Assembly: GCA_934045075.1 (NCBI GenBank)
Contig: OW203749.1
Location: forward strand, 6,595,558 to 6,659,557
Direction of reading: 5' to 3'
Length of the DNA: 64,000 nucleotides
Source: Yponomeuta sedellus
Lineage: Eukaryota; Arthropoda; Insecta; Lepidoptera; Yponomeutidae
A program made the position numbers and the translations under genes. Below the pieces are notes generated by a model, which saw only the letters and a list, made by a program, of their open reading frames with translations, was not told where the DNA came from and ran no database searches. This document shows, piece after piece, positions 21,493 to 32,090 of this stretch (position 1 is its first letter; every line of letters begins with the position of its first letter).

Positions 21493-22209
21493 ACAGTCTA
21501 TTTATTCTTACTTGTCCAATTTAGTAAACAAGATTCTAACCTTAAAATTGAGATTAGATGCCTAAACTAGAAATTTTTTCGCAAATTCATGAACTATCAT
21601 GAACTATTTTCTAAGGTTAACACGAGCAGTAGACATAATTAAAACTGTTTTTATACGGATTTATGCTCGTTTATTACATTTTTACAATTTTCCAACGTTT
21701 CGGCACTTTTTCAGGTGCCGTGGTCCCGGATGACTGAGGTGACAGGTGTCTTTTAGAAATCATTAACGGTTAGTTTACTACCCTCGGCAAAAATTACAAA
21801 AGTTAATTATGAAGTTACGTTCCAAAATAGACAAACCAATTATTTTTTATATAAAGTCAACAATATTGATTATTAGTAATTGAAGTTAAAATTAAATTTA
21901 TGAACTAATTTCTTTATATGAACTTAAAGATACCGATTATTAATTGAAATGAAATTGATTTTTTATTATTTATTCTACAGTCACACTTCTAGCAAGGGCT
22001 AAGGGATTTATGCTAAACGAGCATAAATCCGTATAAAAACAGTTTTAATTATATCATGAACTATGTTTATGAAATTGGCAGCGTGTCATCTAAAAGAGTG
22101 TTCCAAGTTACTTCGTTTATGGAAATATGGCAGTTTTGGACTAAAAAGTACAGTTTACGGGTAGAATCTTGTTTACTAAATTGGACAAGTAAGAATAAAT
22201 AGACTGTAG
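21493..22209. mobile_element. MITE, family K, interrupted by a 445-bp element
   Basis: Outer ends CAGTCTATTTATTCTTACTT and GTAAGAATAAATAGACTGTA match the uninterrupted 246-bp copy at 38690-38935. The middle (21608-22052) is absent from that copy and is a later insertion. Confidence 0.85.
21608..22052. mobile_element. Inserted element with perfect 39-bp inverted arms and 12-bp target duplication
   Basis: ATCATGAACTAT flanks it at 21596-21607 and 22053-22064. Arms at 21635-21673 and 22014-22052 (ATAATTAAAACTGTTTTTAT, ACGGATTTATGCTCG) are perfect complements. The left arm starts 27 bp inside the duplication whereas the right arm abuts it. The interior carries CGTTTCGGCAC and CAGGTGCCGTGGTC. The class is unknown. 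Confidence 0.75.
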
Positions 22210-22237
22210 TTTTAGAAGACTTGAAGTAACTGGTTAA

Positions 22238-22345
22238 GGTAACACGCTCAGTCTGACAGTCTATCAGTCTGGATTGACTTGGTTGACGCTACACTGATGG
22301 ATGATTTTAACGGTTCAGTGGTCAATCTGCACTGAGAGCAGACTG
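22238..22345. repeat. CAGTCTG-rich segment (family L relative)
   Basis: Iterated CAGTCTG/CAGACTG/ACTGATGG motifs resemble the intact foldback element at 49640-49841. Here only one side is clear. Confidence 0.5.
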
Positions 22346-22365
22346 ATAAAAATTACGTCTCAGCT

Positions 22366-22782
22366 CATTAAACTGGCTCAATTGATAGAGCGCTGGCACG
22401 GATAGCCAGAGGTTGCGGGTTTGAATCCCGGCATGGGTGAAATTTTTAGCCTCTGAATAGGTTTTTAAATTTGTCCTTAGCACGGGTTAGTGCATTAAAA
22501 ATAAAAATAGTATAATAATGTGGGTACAGTGATATCATTCCGATGTAAAACCTAACTGCAAAGTAGGTAGTCGGGGCTGTAAGTGATGCAATTTGCTTAA
22601 GCCAGATGTCGCTGCCTGTACGTACCTAATACAGAGAATAGTGTAAAGAGGTTCGAAATTTCACTGATGCCGGTGAGTAGCCCATTGGCTCAATTGGTAG
22701 AGCGCTGGCACGGATAGCCAGAGGTTGCGGGTTCGAATCCCGGCATGGGTGAAATTTTTAGCCTCTAAATAGGTTTTTAAAT
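22366..22782 (+). repeat. tRNA-Ile-like SINE dimer, copies G5
   Basis: Two tRNA-like domains (A box TGGCTCAATTGGTAGAG, B box GGTTCGAATCC) lie about 314 bp apart and are joined by one complete body, head-to-tail as in the 19798-20571 array. Shared TCAATTGGTAGAG variants link it to the 57391-57548 copy as a subfamily. Confidence 0.85.
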
Positions 22783-22825
22783 TTTTTGTTTCGAAACTTT
22801 ATTCCATCGTTTCGTCCGTAACAAA

Positions 22826-23390
22826 TGTATATCTGTAGACTTTTAGTCCGGATCTACTTACGGGTGTTGTTATATCGGAAGAGTCCGACCAGGTTTCGCT
22901 CCGATTCGCAAAGCTTAATCATGGTGAGCAGAGTGCTTAGTGCGAGTTTGACAGATCCAATCGAATAACTTTACTACCGCGTTAATCGAGCATTGAGTAG
23001 TGAGTATGAGTAAGTTAACCGTTCGAACTGGCAAAACGCTGTCACAGTACAACTCGCACTCGCGTTTATTCGTGTTTTGGCTGGTAAACGTGTTCACTTC
23101 TCAACGTAAACCATTACAACTCGCACTCAGCAATTTTAATTTCCATACTTGTCGCTAGGTGGCGCTTCCTCGATGCCATAGAAATATGAGTTTACGTTAA
23201 CGCGATCGAGTAGTTAAAAAACTCGCACTAAGCACTCAGAGACGGAGCTCGCGTCGTCGGTTGCGCGTCTCACATGGAGCGAAACCGGGTCGGACTCTTC
23301 CGATATAACAACACCCGTAAGTAGATCCGGACTAAAAGTCTACAATGTGTTGTGCTTACGAAAGTTTTAGTTCAAAAATGTATATCTATG
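22826..23390. mobile_element. Foldback element, family E, with MITE D nested in its loop
   Basis: The left arm GTAGACTTTTAGTCCGGATC to GGTTTCGCTCC (to about 22904) is the near-perfect complement of the right arm GGAGCGAAACCGGGTCGGAC to AAAAGTCTAC (23276-23343). The family D MITE occupies the centre. Confidence 0.75.
22932..23236 (+). mobile_element. CAG-target MITE, family D, copy 2 (305 bp)
   Basis: AGTGCTTAGTGCGAGTTT at the left and the matching inverted end GCACTAAGCACT at the right, with CAG at 22929-22931 and 23237-23239. Interior as in copy 1, at high identity. Confidence 0.88.
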
Positions 23391-23514
23391 CAAAATAAAA
23401 TTTTACCTTTCCAGTACCTATCGTTTCTATGCCAAGCCGCGGACAAATAGACAGACAGATTTTGTGGGTTCTTTGTAGTCTAAGTGGAACCCTGAAAATC
23501 TAGCATTTTTTATG

Positions 23515-23660
23515 TAGCTTATAAACATCCCACTGCGGGGCACAAGCCTTCTCTCTCGAGTGAGTATGGGCTTAATTACCACGCGTGTCCACCGCGGATT
23601 GACAAGGTTTTCGAAGACCTCAGACACTCAGCTTTTTCCACGAGGTGTTCTTTATCATGA
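23515..23660 (-). mobile_element. tRNA-derived SINE tail fragment (minus)
   Basis: ACTGCGGGGCACAAGCC, TACCACGCGTGTCCACCGCG and CTCAGACACTCAGC match the reverse of the SINE body. The copy is diverged and headless. Confidence 0.55.
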
Positions 23661-23697
23661 TAATAAAGTAGTGAGACCTCAGCTGAATGTTGTCGTA

Positions 23698-24320
23698 GGT
23701 ATAGTCTGTTTACTTCTTGGAATATAAATCGGCTACTATCGGATAAAATCGGATATATTCGTGTAATAGAAATATCAGAACTAATACTTAATTTCGAAAT
23801 CGGAACTAATATGACACTTAATTTCGAAATCGGAACTAATATGAAACTTTATTTCGAAATCAGAACTCGATCCTCAGTACGAAAACCGGCGGAAATTGGC
23901 GAAAACCGAAGCCTACTCTAGAGCCCGAGGTATATTCTAAAAGTTATTAACTACTCGATCGCGTTAACGTGAACTCATATTTCTATGGCATCGAGGAAGC
24001 GCCACCTAGCGACAAGTATGGAAATTAAAATTGCTGAGTGCGAGTTGTAATGGTTTACGTTGAGAAGTGAACGCGTTTACCAGCCAAAACACGAATAAAC
24101 CCGAGTGCGAGTTGTACTGTGACAGCGTTTTGCCAGTTCGAACGGTTAACTTACTCATACTCACTACTCAATGCTCGATTAACGCGTTAGTAAAGTTATT
24201 CGATTGGATCTGTCAAACTCGCACTAAGCACTCGGAGCTCACTACTCAATGCTCGATTAACGCGGTAGTAAAGTTATTCGATTGGATCTGTCAAACTCGC
24301 ACTAAGCACTCAGACTATAC
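23698..24320. mobile_element. Foldback MITE, family A, copy 3, split by MITE D
   Basis: The left end GTATAGTCTGTTTACTTC and the family A interior (CGGATATATTCGTGTAATAG, GAAATCGGAACTAATATGA twice) run to CCGAGGTATATTCTAAAAG. The terminal ACAGACTATAC is found only after the nested MITE D. Confidence 0.7.
23948..24310 (-). mobile_element. CAG-target MITE, family D, copy 3 (5' end lost, 3' end duplicated)
   Basis: It starts at AACTACTCGATCGCGTTAAC without its terminal repeat and ends GCACTAAGCACT followed by CAG. The last roughly 75 bp (CTCACTACTCAATGCTCG onwards) is present twice in tandem. Confidence 0.8.
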
Positions 24321-24445
24321 ATGTTCAGTACAAGCAGCTGCTTAATAAATCTACTACGATATGAATGAGTACTGGTTATTGTGGCGTCAGGTGGATGTGC
24401 CTTTCACCGTAATCAATAAAACGATGCATTGCAGAGTGTAGAGTG

Positions 24446-24508
24446 GTAGCGGATCGGTTGAACGTCGTTTCTCATCGAGAGATCGTGGTTTCGAATCCCG
24501 GCATGTGA
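24446..24508 (+). mobile_element. tRNA-derived SINE head
   Basis: GTGGTAGCGGATCGGTTGAA and GTGGTTTCGAATCCCGGCATGT are the head and B box of a SINE. The body is displaced by the minus-strand 5S-like SINE that follows. Confidence 0.6.
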
Positions 24509-24822
24509 CATCAACCTTTTATATGTCCCCGCTGCTGGGTCACGGGTCTCTTCCTGCATCGCAGGAAGGTTAGGCCACTCCACCACGGGGCCAAGTCCGG
24601 GTCGGTGGAGGATTTTAAAACAGTGGCGGGCCTTACTGTCAGAAGTTATCAACCCGCTATAAGGCCTCTGACATGGCTTAGCGACTGCCATTACATGACA
24701 GCCGGCACCAACGGTGCGTTGCGAAGCACGGAAGTGCTCGGAGAAATGCCGCTAGCGGTAGCTGACCGCGCCTGTTGCTGACCCAAGTGATTGGTTCCAA
24801 TCACTCGGTTCGACTAGGCCAC
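24509..24822 (-). mobile_element. 5S-like SINE (minus), near full length
   Basis: Reads from the tail (ATGTCCCCGCTGCTGGGTCA, CGCAGGAAGGTTAGGCC) to the head (CACTCGGTTCGACTAGGCC). The head segment between boxes A and C is shortened. Confidence 0.75.
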
Positions 24823-25011
24823 TAGCGCTTCATATTGTGATACAATGACAATTGCAGGAACGTGTTGCTTTAATTGCGTTGCTCCTTCAAGTCTACGCGC
24901 GCACATACGTCGAACCTTTTAGGCGTCAATGGTGTCAAAAATCACGTGACCTGACCGATCATGTATCTGAAAGATAATAATATCTGTCATCAAGTCATCA
25001 TGGTATTATAA
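24823..25011. other. Unassigned intronic DNA
   Basis: Short unique spacer with no feature recognised. Confidence 0.35.
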
Positions 25012-25320
25012 TCAGCGTTGGGATTTTGTGACTTTTGTCACAATCTTTGTAACTTTTGAACCACCTTTGTAACTATTCGTGACTTTGGGCCTATCTGTGA
25101 CAGATTGCAAAAAAAAAATCATGCAACTTACTTAAAAAAAATTTACATTTTAATTTTTTTTAGTTCCAATCACTAATTAGGATTCGTAAACAATTTAAAG
25201 TAACTTTCAAACGGTTGCATCACAGGAAAAATATTTGGAAGGAAATTTGAACTTTTCGACAGTTTGTAACTTTTTGACCTTGCTCGTGTAAGTTTTGACG
25301 TGCGGTCTCTGGCAACACTG
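25012..25320. repeat. Dispersed repeat M (TTTGTAACTTTT-rich)
   Basis: Repeated TTTGTAACTTTTGA/TTTGTGACTTTTG motifs end in CTCTGGCAACACTG. The same order recurs at 57222-57760, interrupted there by a SINE. It is non-coding. Confidence 0.65.
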
Positions 25321-25623
25321 ATCATAAAGCACTAACAGAATCGAGGCCCTGACTTAGCCAGACAGCCAGCAGCCAGTAAACCATCCGCATATCAAGCCAT
25401 AAACACCAATTACGTGACGCTCTTGTTACTAGTACTTACCGGTAAACTGAAGTGGTCTCATAAAACATGTTTTTGCAGCTCGCAAACAACGATGGTCGAA
25501 ATCGGACCCATGGACTACGCTCGTACAAAAAAAGGTTCACAATGAACTAATTCAATTAAATGTTCTGTCATTGCAACACAATTGTTAGTAAACACGCCTC
25601 GACGTGCACGCGTCGTCGCCCAG

Positions 25624-25928
25624 AGTGCTTAGTGCGAGTTTTTTAACTACTCGATCGCGTTAACGTAAACTCATATTTCTATGGCATCGAGGAAGCGCCA
25701 CCTAGCGACAAGTATGGAAATTAAAATTGCTGAGTGCGAGTTGTAATGGTTTACGTTGAGAAGTGAACACGTTTACCAGCCAAAACATGAATAAACGCGA
25801 GTGCAAGTTGTACTGCGACAGCGTTTTGCCAGTTCGAACGGTTAACTTACTCATACTCACTACTCAATGCTCGATTAACGCGGTAGTAAAGTTATTCAAT
25901 TGGATCTGTCAAACTCACACTAAGCACT
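25624..25928 (-). mobile_element. CAG-target MITE, family D, copy 4 (305 bp)
   Basis: Inverse orientation to copy 1: AGTGCTTAGTGCGAGTTTTT at the left, CTCACACTAAGCACT at the right, with CAG at 25621-25623 and 25929-25931. Full length. Confidence 0.88.
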
Positions 25929-26090
25929 CAGAAATATGTGCCGGCCTACAACGAGACGCAGGGCGGACACATGTCTGCGTCGCACGTGCCTGCGCCACAG
26001 CGTACGTAGCTCAATGATGTTCCATGCATTACAAAATCTGCGCTGCGCTGTGCTGCGTCGCCTGCGTCTCAGCATGCGTCCAGCCTAACA

Positions 26091-26392
26091 GGCGCAGTCA
26101 GGTGCGAGTTAAGTGACCGTCCCGTGACTACCGCTAGTGGCATTTATCCGAGCGCTTCCGTGCTTCGCAAGGCACGTCAAGCCGTTGGTGCCGGCTGTCA
26201 TGTAATGGCAGTGGTTAAGCCTTGTCAGAGGCCTTATAGCGGGTTGATAACTTCTGACATTAAGGCCCGCCAGTGTCTTACAATCCTCCACCAGCCCGGA
26301 CTTGGCCCCCGTGGTGGAGTATGGCCTAACCTTCCTGCGATGCAGGAAGAGACCCGTGTACCAGCAGTGGGGCAGACAGGGGTTTATATCGA
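26091..26392 (+). mobile_element. 5S-like SINE, 5'-damaged
   Basis: Begins near GGCGCAGTCAGGTGCGAG, retains GTGACCGTCCCGTGACTACC, and runs through CCTTCCTGCGATGCAGG to CCAGCAGTGGGGCAGAC and ATATCGATATT. Confidence 0.75.
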
Positions 26393-26673
26393 TATTATCA
26401 GAATCTAGTCCATGTGCAGAATCTGGTGTTGAATGGCATTGGCTATTGAAATTCAGCAGGCTGCCGAAAAGTAGGCTGGGATTGGCCCTCGTAAAAATGT
26501 TATTCATCGCGCCTGTTGCCAGGCGTGTTTTGGTAAGAGTGACGTCATCTAACATCCGTAGCTGACGGCATTCGTCATTACGTGACTTAAATAATTACCA
26601 TCTATATCGTCAACAAGAAAATTATATTATGTTTCATACCATCTAAATATTTATTCTCTTGCCGAAATTGTCA

Positions 26674-26950
26674 TAGATTAGTGCATTAAAAAGAATATGT
26701 GGGTACAGCGATATCGTTCCGATATAAAACCTAACTGCAAAGTAGGTACTCGGGGCTGCAAGTGATGCAAGTGATGTTGCTGCCTGTACATAATATAGAG
26801 AGTATTGTAAAGAGGTTCGAAATTTCACTGGTGCCGGTGAGTCGCCCATTAACTCAGTTGGCAGAGCGCTGGCACGGATAGCCAGAGGTCGCGGGTTCGA
26901 GTCCCGGCATGGGTGGAATTTTCAGCCTTTAATTAGGTTTTTAGAATTGC
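26674..26950 (+). mobile_element. tRNA-Ile-like SINE, copy G6
   Basis: Partial tail GATTAGTGCATTAAAAAG is followed by the body and a tRNA-like domain (TTAACTCAGTTGGCAGAGCG, GGTTCGAGTCCCGGCATGGG) ending AATTAGGTTTTTAG. It starts inside a tail, as if copied from a tandem template. Confidence 0.8.
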
Positions 26951-26952
26951 CA

Positions 26953-27045
26953 TTTTTTTATACTTTATTGCACACGAAACAGGGTGTTACATAAACAATA
27001 ACATGGACAAAGGCGAGCTTATCTCTGCGAGAGATTTCTTCCAGC
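26953..27045 (-). mobile_element. LINE 3' tail
   Basis: ACTTTATTGCACACGAAACA, AACATGGACAAAGGCGAGCT and TATCTCTGCGAGAGA match the tail at 17935-18040. Confidence 0.55.
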
Positions 27046-27148
27046 AAACCTTAGAGAGTCGGAGTAGCAGTAAAAAACTGTGTTTGTTTTATTTCATTCG
27101 GCTCCTTAAGTCTTTGAAAATAATATTAAATTAGTACCTACTAAGTCA

Positions 27149-27561
27149 TAAGCGTTGGTAGCTCAGTGGGTAGAACCATGGACTGGCAAGCGAGAGCCCC
27201 AGGTTCGATCCCGAGTGCGGGCATGTACCAATGACTTTGTTTAATTTCAAAGTTACGTACATTTGCGAATTTGTAGTCGCAATACCACACGCTAACGGTG
27301 AAGGAAAAACATCGTGAGGAAACCCGCGGCTTGGTTGGCTCCGCACGTATTGACTAGTCTTTCCTGTGGGCTAGGCCGACTAAGCTGTCAGGATGGTATA
27401 GGTGCTGGGCAAGCCTACACCATCTATAAAACCATGTTCTAGGCACTACAGCGTCGGAGTGGTCCCATCAATCACCCATCTATAGTGTGAGTGAAGATAC
27501 CACTGGACGCTGTATAAATCATCTCAATAAGTAGATGCAAAAAGGCCAATATTATTATTAT
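27149..27561 (+). mobile_element. tRNA-derived SINE, full length with 14-bp target duplication
   Basis: Direct repeats TACCTACTAAGTCA at 27135-27148 and 27562-27575 bound a 413-bp element. Head TTGGTAGCTCAGTGGGTAGA (A box) and CCAGGTTCGATCCC (B box). Body GTACCAATGACTTTGTTTAA, CATCGTGAGGAAACCC, TAGGCCGACTAAGC; it ends in (ATT)n. It is a good reference copy for the family. Confidence 0.9.
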
Positions 27562-27575
27562 TACCTACTAAGTCA

Positions 27576-28130
27576 GTCAGTTGCGTTGGTTTGGACATGT
27601 GGGGTGGATGAAAGAAGAAAGATTGACGGTACAAATATATTACATAGGGAGTGTGGGTGGAAGGGACGGTAAAGGACGTCCAAGGCGGACATACTCTGAA
27701 CAAATAGGGGATGTATTAGCAAAGGGTAAGGTAAAAAGTATCGGAAACCGGCGTGCGAATGTGTATGCAACGACCAATGAAGCGAACGTGATGTGTCAGG
27801 ATTCAGGATCGTGGCAACCTTCCACCCACACTCGCTATGTAATATATTTGTTACGTCAATCTTATAGCGGACTTATAGCAAAACACAACCAGTTATATAA
27901 CATATATTGCGAATGTGAGTGGTAAGGGACGTCCCAGGCGGACATACATCGACCAAATAGGGGATGTATTAACAAAAGGAAAGATAAAAAGTACCCGAAA
28001 CCGGCGTGCGTGCATGGAACGACTTATGAACGTTGATGAAGCGAAGGTGATCTGTCAGGATCGTGGCAAGTGGCAGTCCCTGGTCTCTGCCTACCCCTCT
28101 GGGATACAAGCGTGAGGTTATGTATGTATA
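27576..28130 (+). mobile_element. Two RTE/LINE C-terminal fragments in direct order
   Basis: Frames read RWFGHV, then GKGRPRRTYSEQIGDVL at 27578-27835 and GKGRPRRTYIDQIGDVL at 27912-28110, the conserved C-terminal end of a LINE polyprotein. They are followed by CCCCTCTGGGATACAAGCGT. Two partial copies of the same region lie about 260 bp apart. Both are broken. Confidence 0.75.
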
Positions 28131-28277
28131 AACTGTTATAAATTGACAAATTGTTTTATAAGTCCGCCAATCGTACTGTACCTACTTTAGGTGGCGAACT
28201 CCTCGCTGTTTGGTTTTTTATTTCGTTTTAAAAGAGAATAAATTCTTTAATATGCCAGTTGTGTTTTGAGATATTTT

Positions 28278-28321
28278 TAGTTGTCAAGCAGTTAGAGGTT
28301 CTGCTAACTGCTTGACAACTA
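28278..28321. repeat. Perfect 18-bp hairpin
   Basis: TAGTTGTCAAGCAGTTAG and CTAACTGCTTGACAACTA with an 8-nt loop. It is not adjacent to a gene end, and no repeat family is recognised. Confidence 0.75.
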
Positions 28322-28446
28322 GAAAAAGCATGTTTTCTAGTTCATTAAATCATATTATTACGAGGATTTCTACATTTTCATTGGTATTCATAGAGCCCAT
28401 TTAATTCCGTCGTTTTCACTTTATATTTTTTTATGTTTTAAATGTC

Positions 28447-28572
28447 TTACAATCCTCCACCAACCCGGACTTGGCCTCCGTAGTGGAGTATGGCCTAACC
28501 TGCCTGCGATGCAGGAAGAGACACTCGCCCCAGCAGTAGGGACAAGGGTTAATAATACAAGGGTTGATAATA
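28447..28572 (+). mobile_element. 5S-like SINE, 3' fragment with stuttered tail
   Basis: CCTCCACCAACCCGGACTTG to GCCCCAGCAGTAGGGACAAG. The tail GGGTTAATAATACAAGGGTT repeats the ACAAGGGTT unit before ATATCGATATT. Confidence 0.7.
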
Positions 28573-28982
28573 TCGATATTTTAAATGTAATTTCTCGCGT
28601 ACAATACAGAATGTTCTATCTATTTATGTTTCTTCTTTTCAGAACAGTGTTGTTTTTAACGTTGAAAAATGTGTCATGTAGTTTATTTAGTTCATTTGGT
28701 TTGCGAAATCTTGTTGGATGATGCACAATGCCTAAAGGTTTGGTTTCATACAAATATGATCTTTATAATAGTCAGCTTAAATGCGAGAATTACTTTGAAT
28801 AACTGACTGAGGCTGAAAAAGAATTCAATTCCATGATCTCATCCTTTACACGTATCATGGAAGATCGTTTAGCACTTGATAGTACGGTTTTGTTTTATTT
28901 TCTACCAGAATAACCCAGTTCGCGCATGTATGAGAAAAAACCGGCGAACAAAAAAAAACATAACATATACTATATATTTATT

Positions 28983-29280
28983 ATACTATTTTTATTTTTA
29001 ATGCACTTGCCCGTGCTAAGGATAATTTTAAAAACCTATTTAGAGGCTAAACATGTAAAAACCTAACTGCAAAGTAGGTGGTCGGGGCTGTGAGCGATGC
29101 AATTTACTTACGTACAGCTGCCTGTACGTAATACAGAGAATAGTGTAAAGAGGTTCGAAATTTCACTGATGCCGTGAGTCGCCCATTAGCTCAGTCGGAA
29201 AGAGCGCTGGCACGGATAGCCAGAGGTCGCGGGCTCGAATCCCGGCATGGGTGGAATTTTTAGCCTCTAAATAGGTTTTT
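28983..29280 (+). mobile_element. tRNA-Ile-like SINE, copy G7, flanked by a long direct repeat
   Basis: Inverted-tail start (TGCACTTGCCCGTGCTAAGG), shortened body, tRNA-like domain (TTAGCTCAGTCGGAAAGAGC) and end CCTCTAAATAGGTTTTT. A segment of about 65 bp (CAGAATAACCCAGTTCGCGC ... ACCGGCGAAC) occurs just before (28906-28970) and immediately after (29282-29346) the element. Confidence 0.75.
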
Positions 29281-29634
29281 TCAGAATAACCCAGTTCGCG
29301 CATGTCAGAAAAAAACCGGCGAACAAAAAAAAAACATAACATATATATTTACGTAAAGATTATCAAAAATAATATCCAAATTAAATTTGTATACTATATT
29401 TGCTAACTTTGTAAGAATGAATGGATGTTTGTTACTCTTTCACGTAAAAACTACTGAATTGATTTTAATGAAAATTTTCAATGATACAGATTGTACATCA
29501 CAACAACACATAGGCTACAATTTATAAAGTTATAGTGTGATATTTTTCAAATGCGAGCCAAAACATATTTTTGCTATACGCAACGCTAATACAAGCTATT
29601 CGAAATACTAATATGTATGTACTACACCATCCTG

Positions 29635-29797
29635 TACATACATACATGCATACATACATGCATACATACATACATACATACATACATACATACATACATA
29701 CATACATACATACATACATACATACATACATACATACATACATACATACATACATACATACATACATACATACATACATACATACATACATACATAC
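29635..29797. repeat. (CATA)n microsatellite, about 163 bp
   Basis: About 40 units of CATA with two CATG variants near the left end. Open frames across it are artefacts of period-4 repetition. Confidence 0.95.
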
Positions 29798-30671
29798 GAG
29801 CCAAAGAAATTACCCTCCGTTTTGACGTTTTGACTCCGACACAGTGGTGTAAATGAACGTTTATTTTCTATTTTACATATTTTACACCAGTAACGTATTT
29901 CACCGGTTTAACCAGTATTTGTCACATTTTTCCGCTGCCTGGAGCTACGGTAAACTACCCATCTACCGCTCATAAGTTAGCATTTTCTACTAGTACCTAA
30001 TTATGCTAAATACCTGCCATACCAACCGGTTAGAGTATTAGGATATTCTAACAGATACTGAATATAAAGATTGATAGATAAATCATATTGTCGATATCAC
30101 CCATATGTATCCACATATCGGTGATATGCATATATCAATACGTATCAAAAGTATCCATGACTGTATTTATACACAACACAGATCACAACACTCAGAATGT
30201 TCATCATAAGTACTACTCACAATATTCGTCATCCGAATCACGCGGATTACGAAATTCTGGCCCAAGCAAATGCCGATATAATACCGCTTAAAAAGATCTA
30301 TATTTGTTAATGGTGTGAGTAAATATATCAGTTACCCAGTGGGATTTAATATTTATAGCATTTATTTATTTTTATTATCCATTTTTTAATTACCTAACCT
30401 AACACAATAAATTGGCAATTACTTTAGGCTTTTGACCTTATTTAAATTAGCGTACCTATAAAAATCGGATGAATTAAAGAATTTAAAGAATATTTATTAG
30501 TGGGTACGTATAGCAGGAAACTGCATTATTGCATGTAAACTAATTACAATTGGTAGTCTTATTACGAACAAGCAGCAGTCAACCATACACGGAAAAAAGA
30601 TAGGACCACTATTATACATGAATACATTCAATATTACTAATATCGGACGAATATTGAATATATCGGTCCTA
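29798..30671. other. Unassigned intronic DNA
   Basis: No gene. An imperfect inverted pair at about 30600-30672 (TAGGACCACTATTATACATG against CGAATATTGAATATATCGGT / CCTA) is visible, just before a LINE tail. Confidence 0.35.
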
Positions 30672-30785
30672 TAGTTATTATTATTATTAAATTCTTTATT
30701 GTACCTGTAAAGATTGTACAATCGACGGGCTTAATACTAAATAGTATTTTATTCTAGTCAACAACAGGTGACGTGCAGAAGGTGG
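30672..30785 (-). mobile_element. LINE 3' tail with (TTA)n
   Basis: TTATTATTATTAAATTCTTT, GTACAATCGACGGGCTTAAT and CTAGTCAACAACAGGTGACG match the 8243-8350 tail. Confidence 0.6.
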
Positions 30786-31043
30786 GGGTAATCACTAGCA
30801 AAGAGGAAATGTGAAGTCGTATTCTTATGCCTTCATGAAAAACTTACGCTATACTCTACCCTAGTACTTGTCCAGTGCTACAGTCAACAGCAGGTCAACC
30901 TTAACATTTTAGTTGCAAAGTTGCCCGTGGAGAGTGTACGCGTGTTGATGTGTTTTCAACTTAGGTACTCTCATTAGTACTTATTTGTTATATTTAACTG
31001 ATCTTATCGCGTTTCACCTAATAAATAATCGCGACGAGGAACT

Positions 31044-31513
31044 ATCAACCGGGTACTTTTTTATCCGTCGATATAGATCTCTTATTATAAATTGTATCGA
31101 ATAACGCACACGAAGGACTAAAATTTAAAACGCCTTTTCTTTTTCAACTTCATGTAAATTACAACACAAGGTAATTTCCTAATATTTGCTCCCATAGCGT
31201 ACTTCCATCACACAATTTCCGGGGAACAAATGACCGTACACCGTAGGCGTTGAGTCCGCGACAAGTACTCGGAAGACATTTTTTACAGACGAGGGACTTA
31301 TTTATTTATTTATTTGGAAAAAAAACAGGAAACAGGCTAGAGTTTATACAAAAAGTTACTACAGGACAATATTAAACCTGAACCCATAAATATTTTTCAC
31401 TAAATAGCAATGATGTAGAGTAACTAGGTGACAAGGATGCCAATTGTGCATATTAGTATGATTATATCAAATGGAATACAGGTAGACAATAATATAAGTG
31501 AAATGAAAATAAA
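31044..31513. repeat. Family I element, left part, plus a LINE remnant
   Basis: 31044-31297 matches family I (CCGTCGATATAGATCTC, GTATCGAATAACGCAC, AGGCGTTGAGTCCGCG). At 31298 a (TTTA)n-started AT-rich remnant replaces the end; the family I ending appears only at 37885-37945, beyond the Gypsy element. This implies a LINE fragment in family I, then Gypsy in that fragment. Confidence 0.6.
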
Positions 31514-32067
31514 TGTTATCGAACGATGTCCGGACCTAGCCTACGTCACACCAATCACACGTCGCGTAACAATTGATTGTAAAGAGATGCGATTATCGTA
31601 ATAATGTTGTCTTGTATTTATAATTTCATAATTTATAGAATATTTATTATCTTATTCAGTTGCCTTTGATTAATAGTTTATTTCAGTTAAGTTTCATTAT
31701 TTGGGCGCCAGCGAAAGTGGCGCCATCTCAAATTATATTCTCTTTAATATAGTTTCGTAAATAATGATAAAGTAATGTAATTAATGATTTATTAAATGTA
31801 CTATATAAATTTAATTAGCCTCCATACAGCTTGAAGTAATGTTCTACGTTTAATTAGTTTAATTTAAAGTATCTTCAATTCTCATAGCTTCCTGTTTTGA
31901 ATTGTTAACGGCTTTTCAACTCTATTTAAGCGACGGGCATGCCGTCGCCAGCACCATTGTAAATCTTGCTACTAACTATACCACTGGTACAGCGGAAGCT
32001 CTGCCCGAAAATACACCGAAGCACCTACACCAGCGTTTTACTCCGACCATCTCCAATTCCTGTTACA
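31514..32067 (+). repeat. 5' LTR of Gypsy element
   Basis: 554 bp, TG...CA bounded, identical to the 3' LTR except T at 31964. It contains GGGCGCCAGCGAAAGTGGCG and CCTGTTTTGAATTGTTAACG. An open frame enters it from 31902 and runs into gag without a stop. Confidence 0.95.
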
Positions 32068-32090
32068 CTTCAGAAGTGGGATTAAGAAGA

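Noticed and set aside
29522..29856. Long open frames across the CATA repeat in several frames
   Set aside because: A stop-free period-4 repeat gives YIHT/MYVC polymers in multiple frames on both strands; not a gene.
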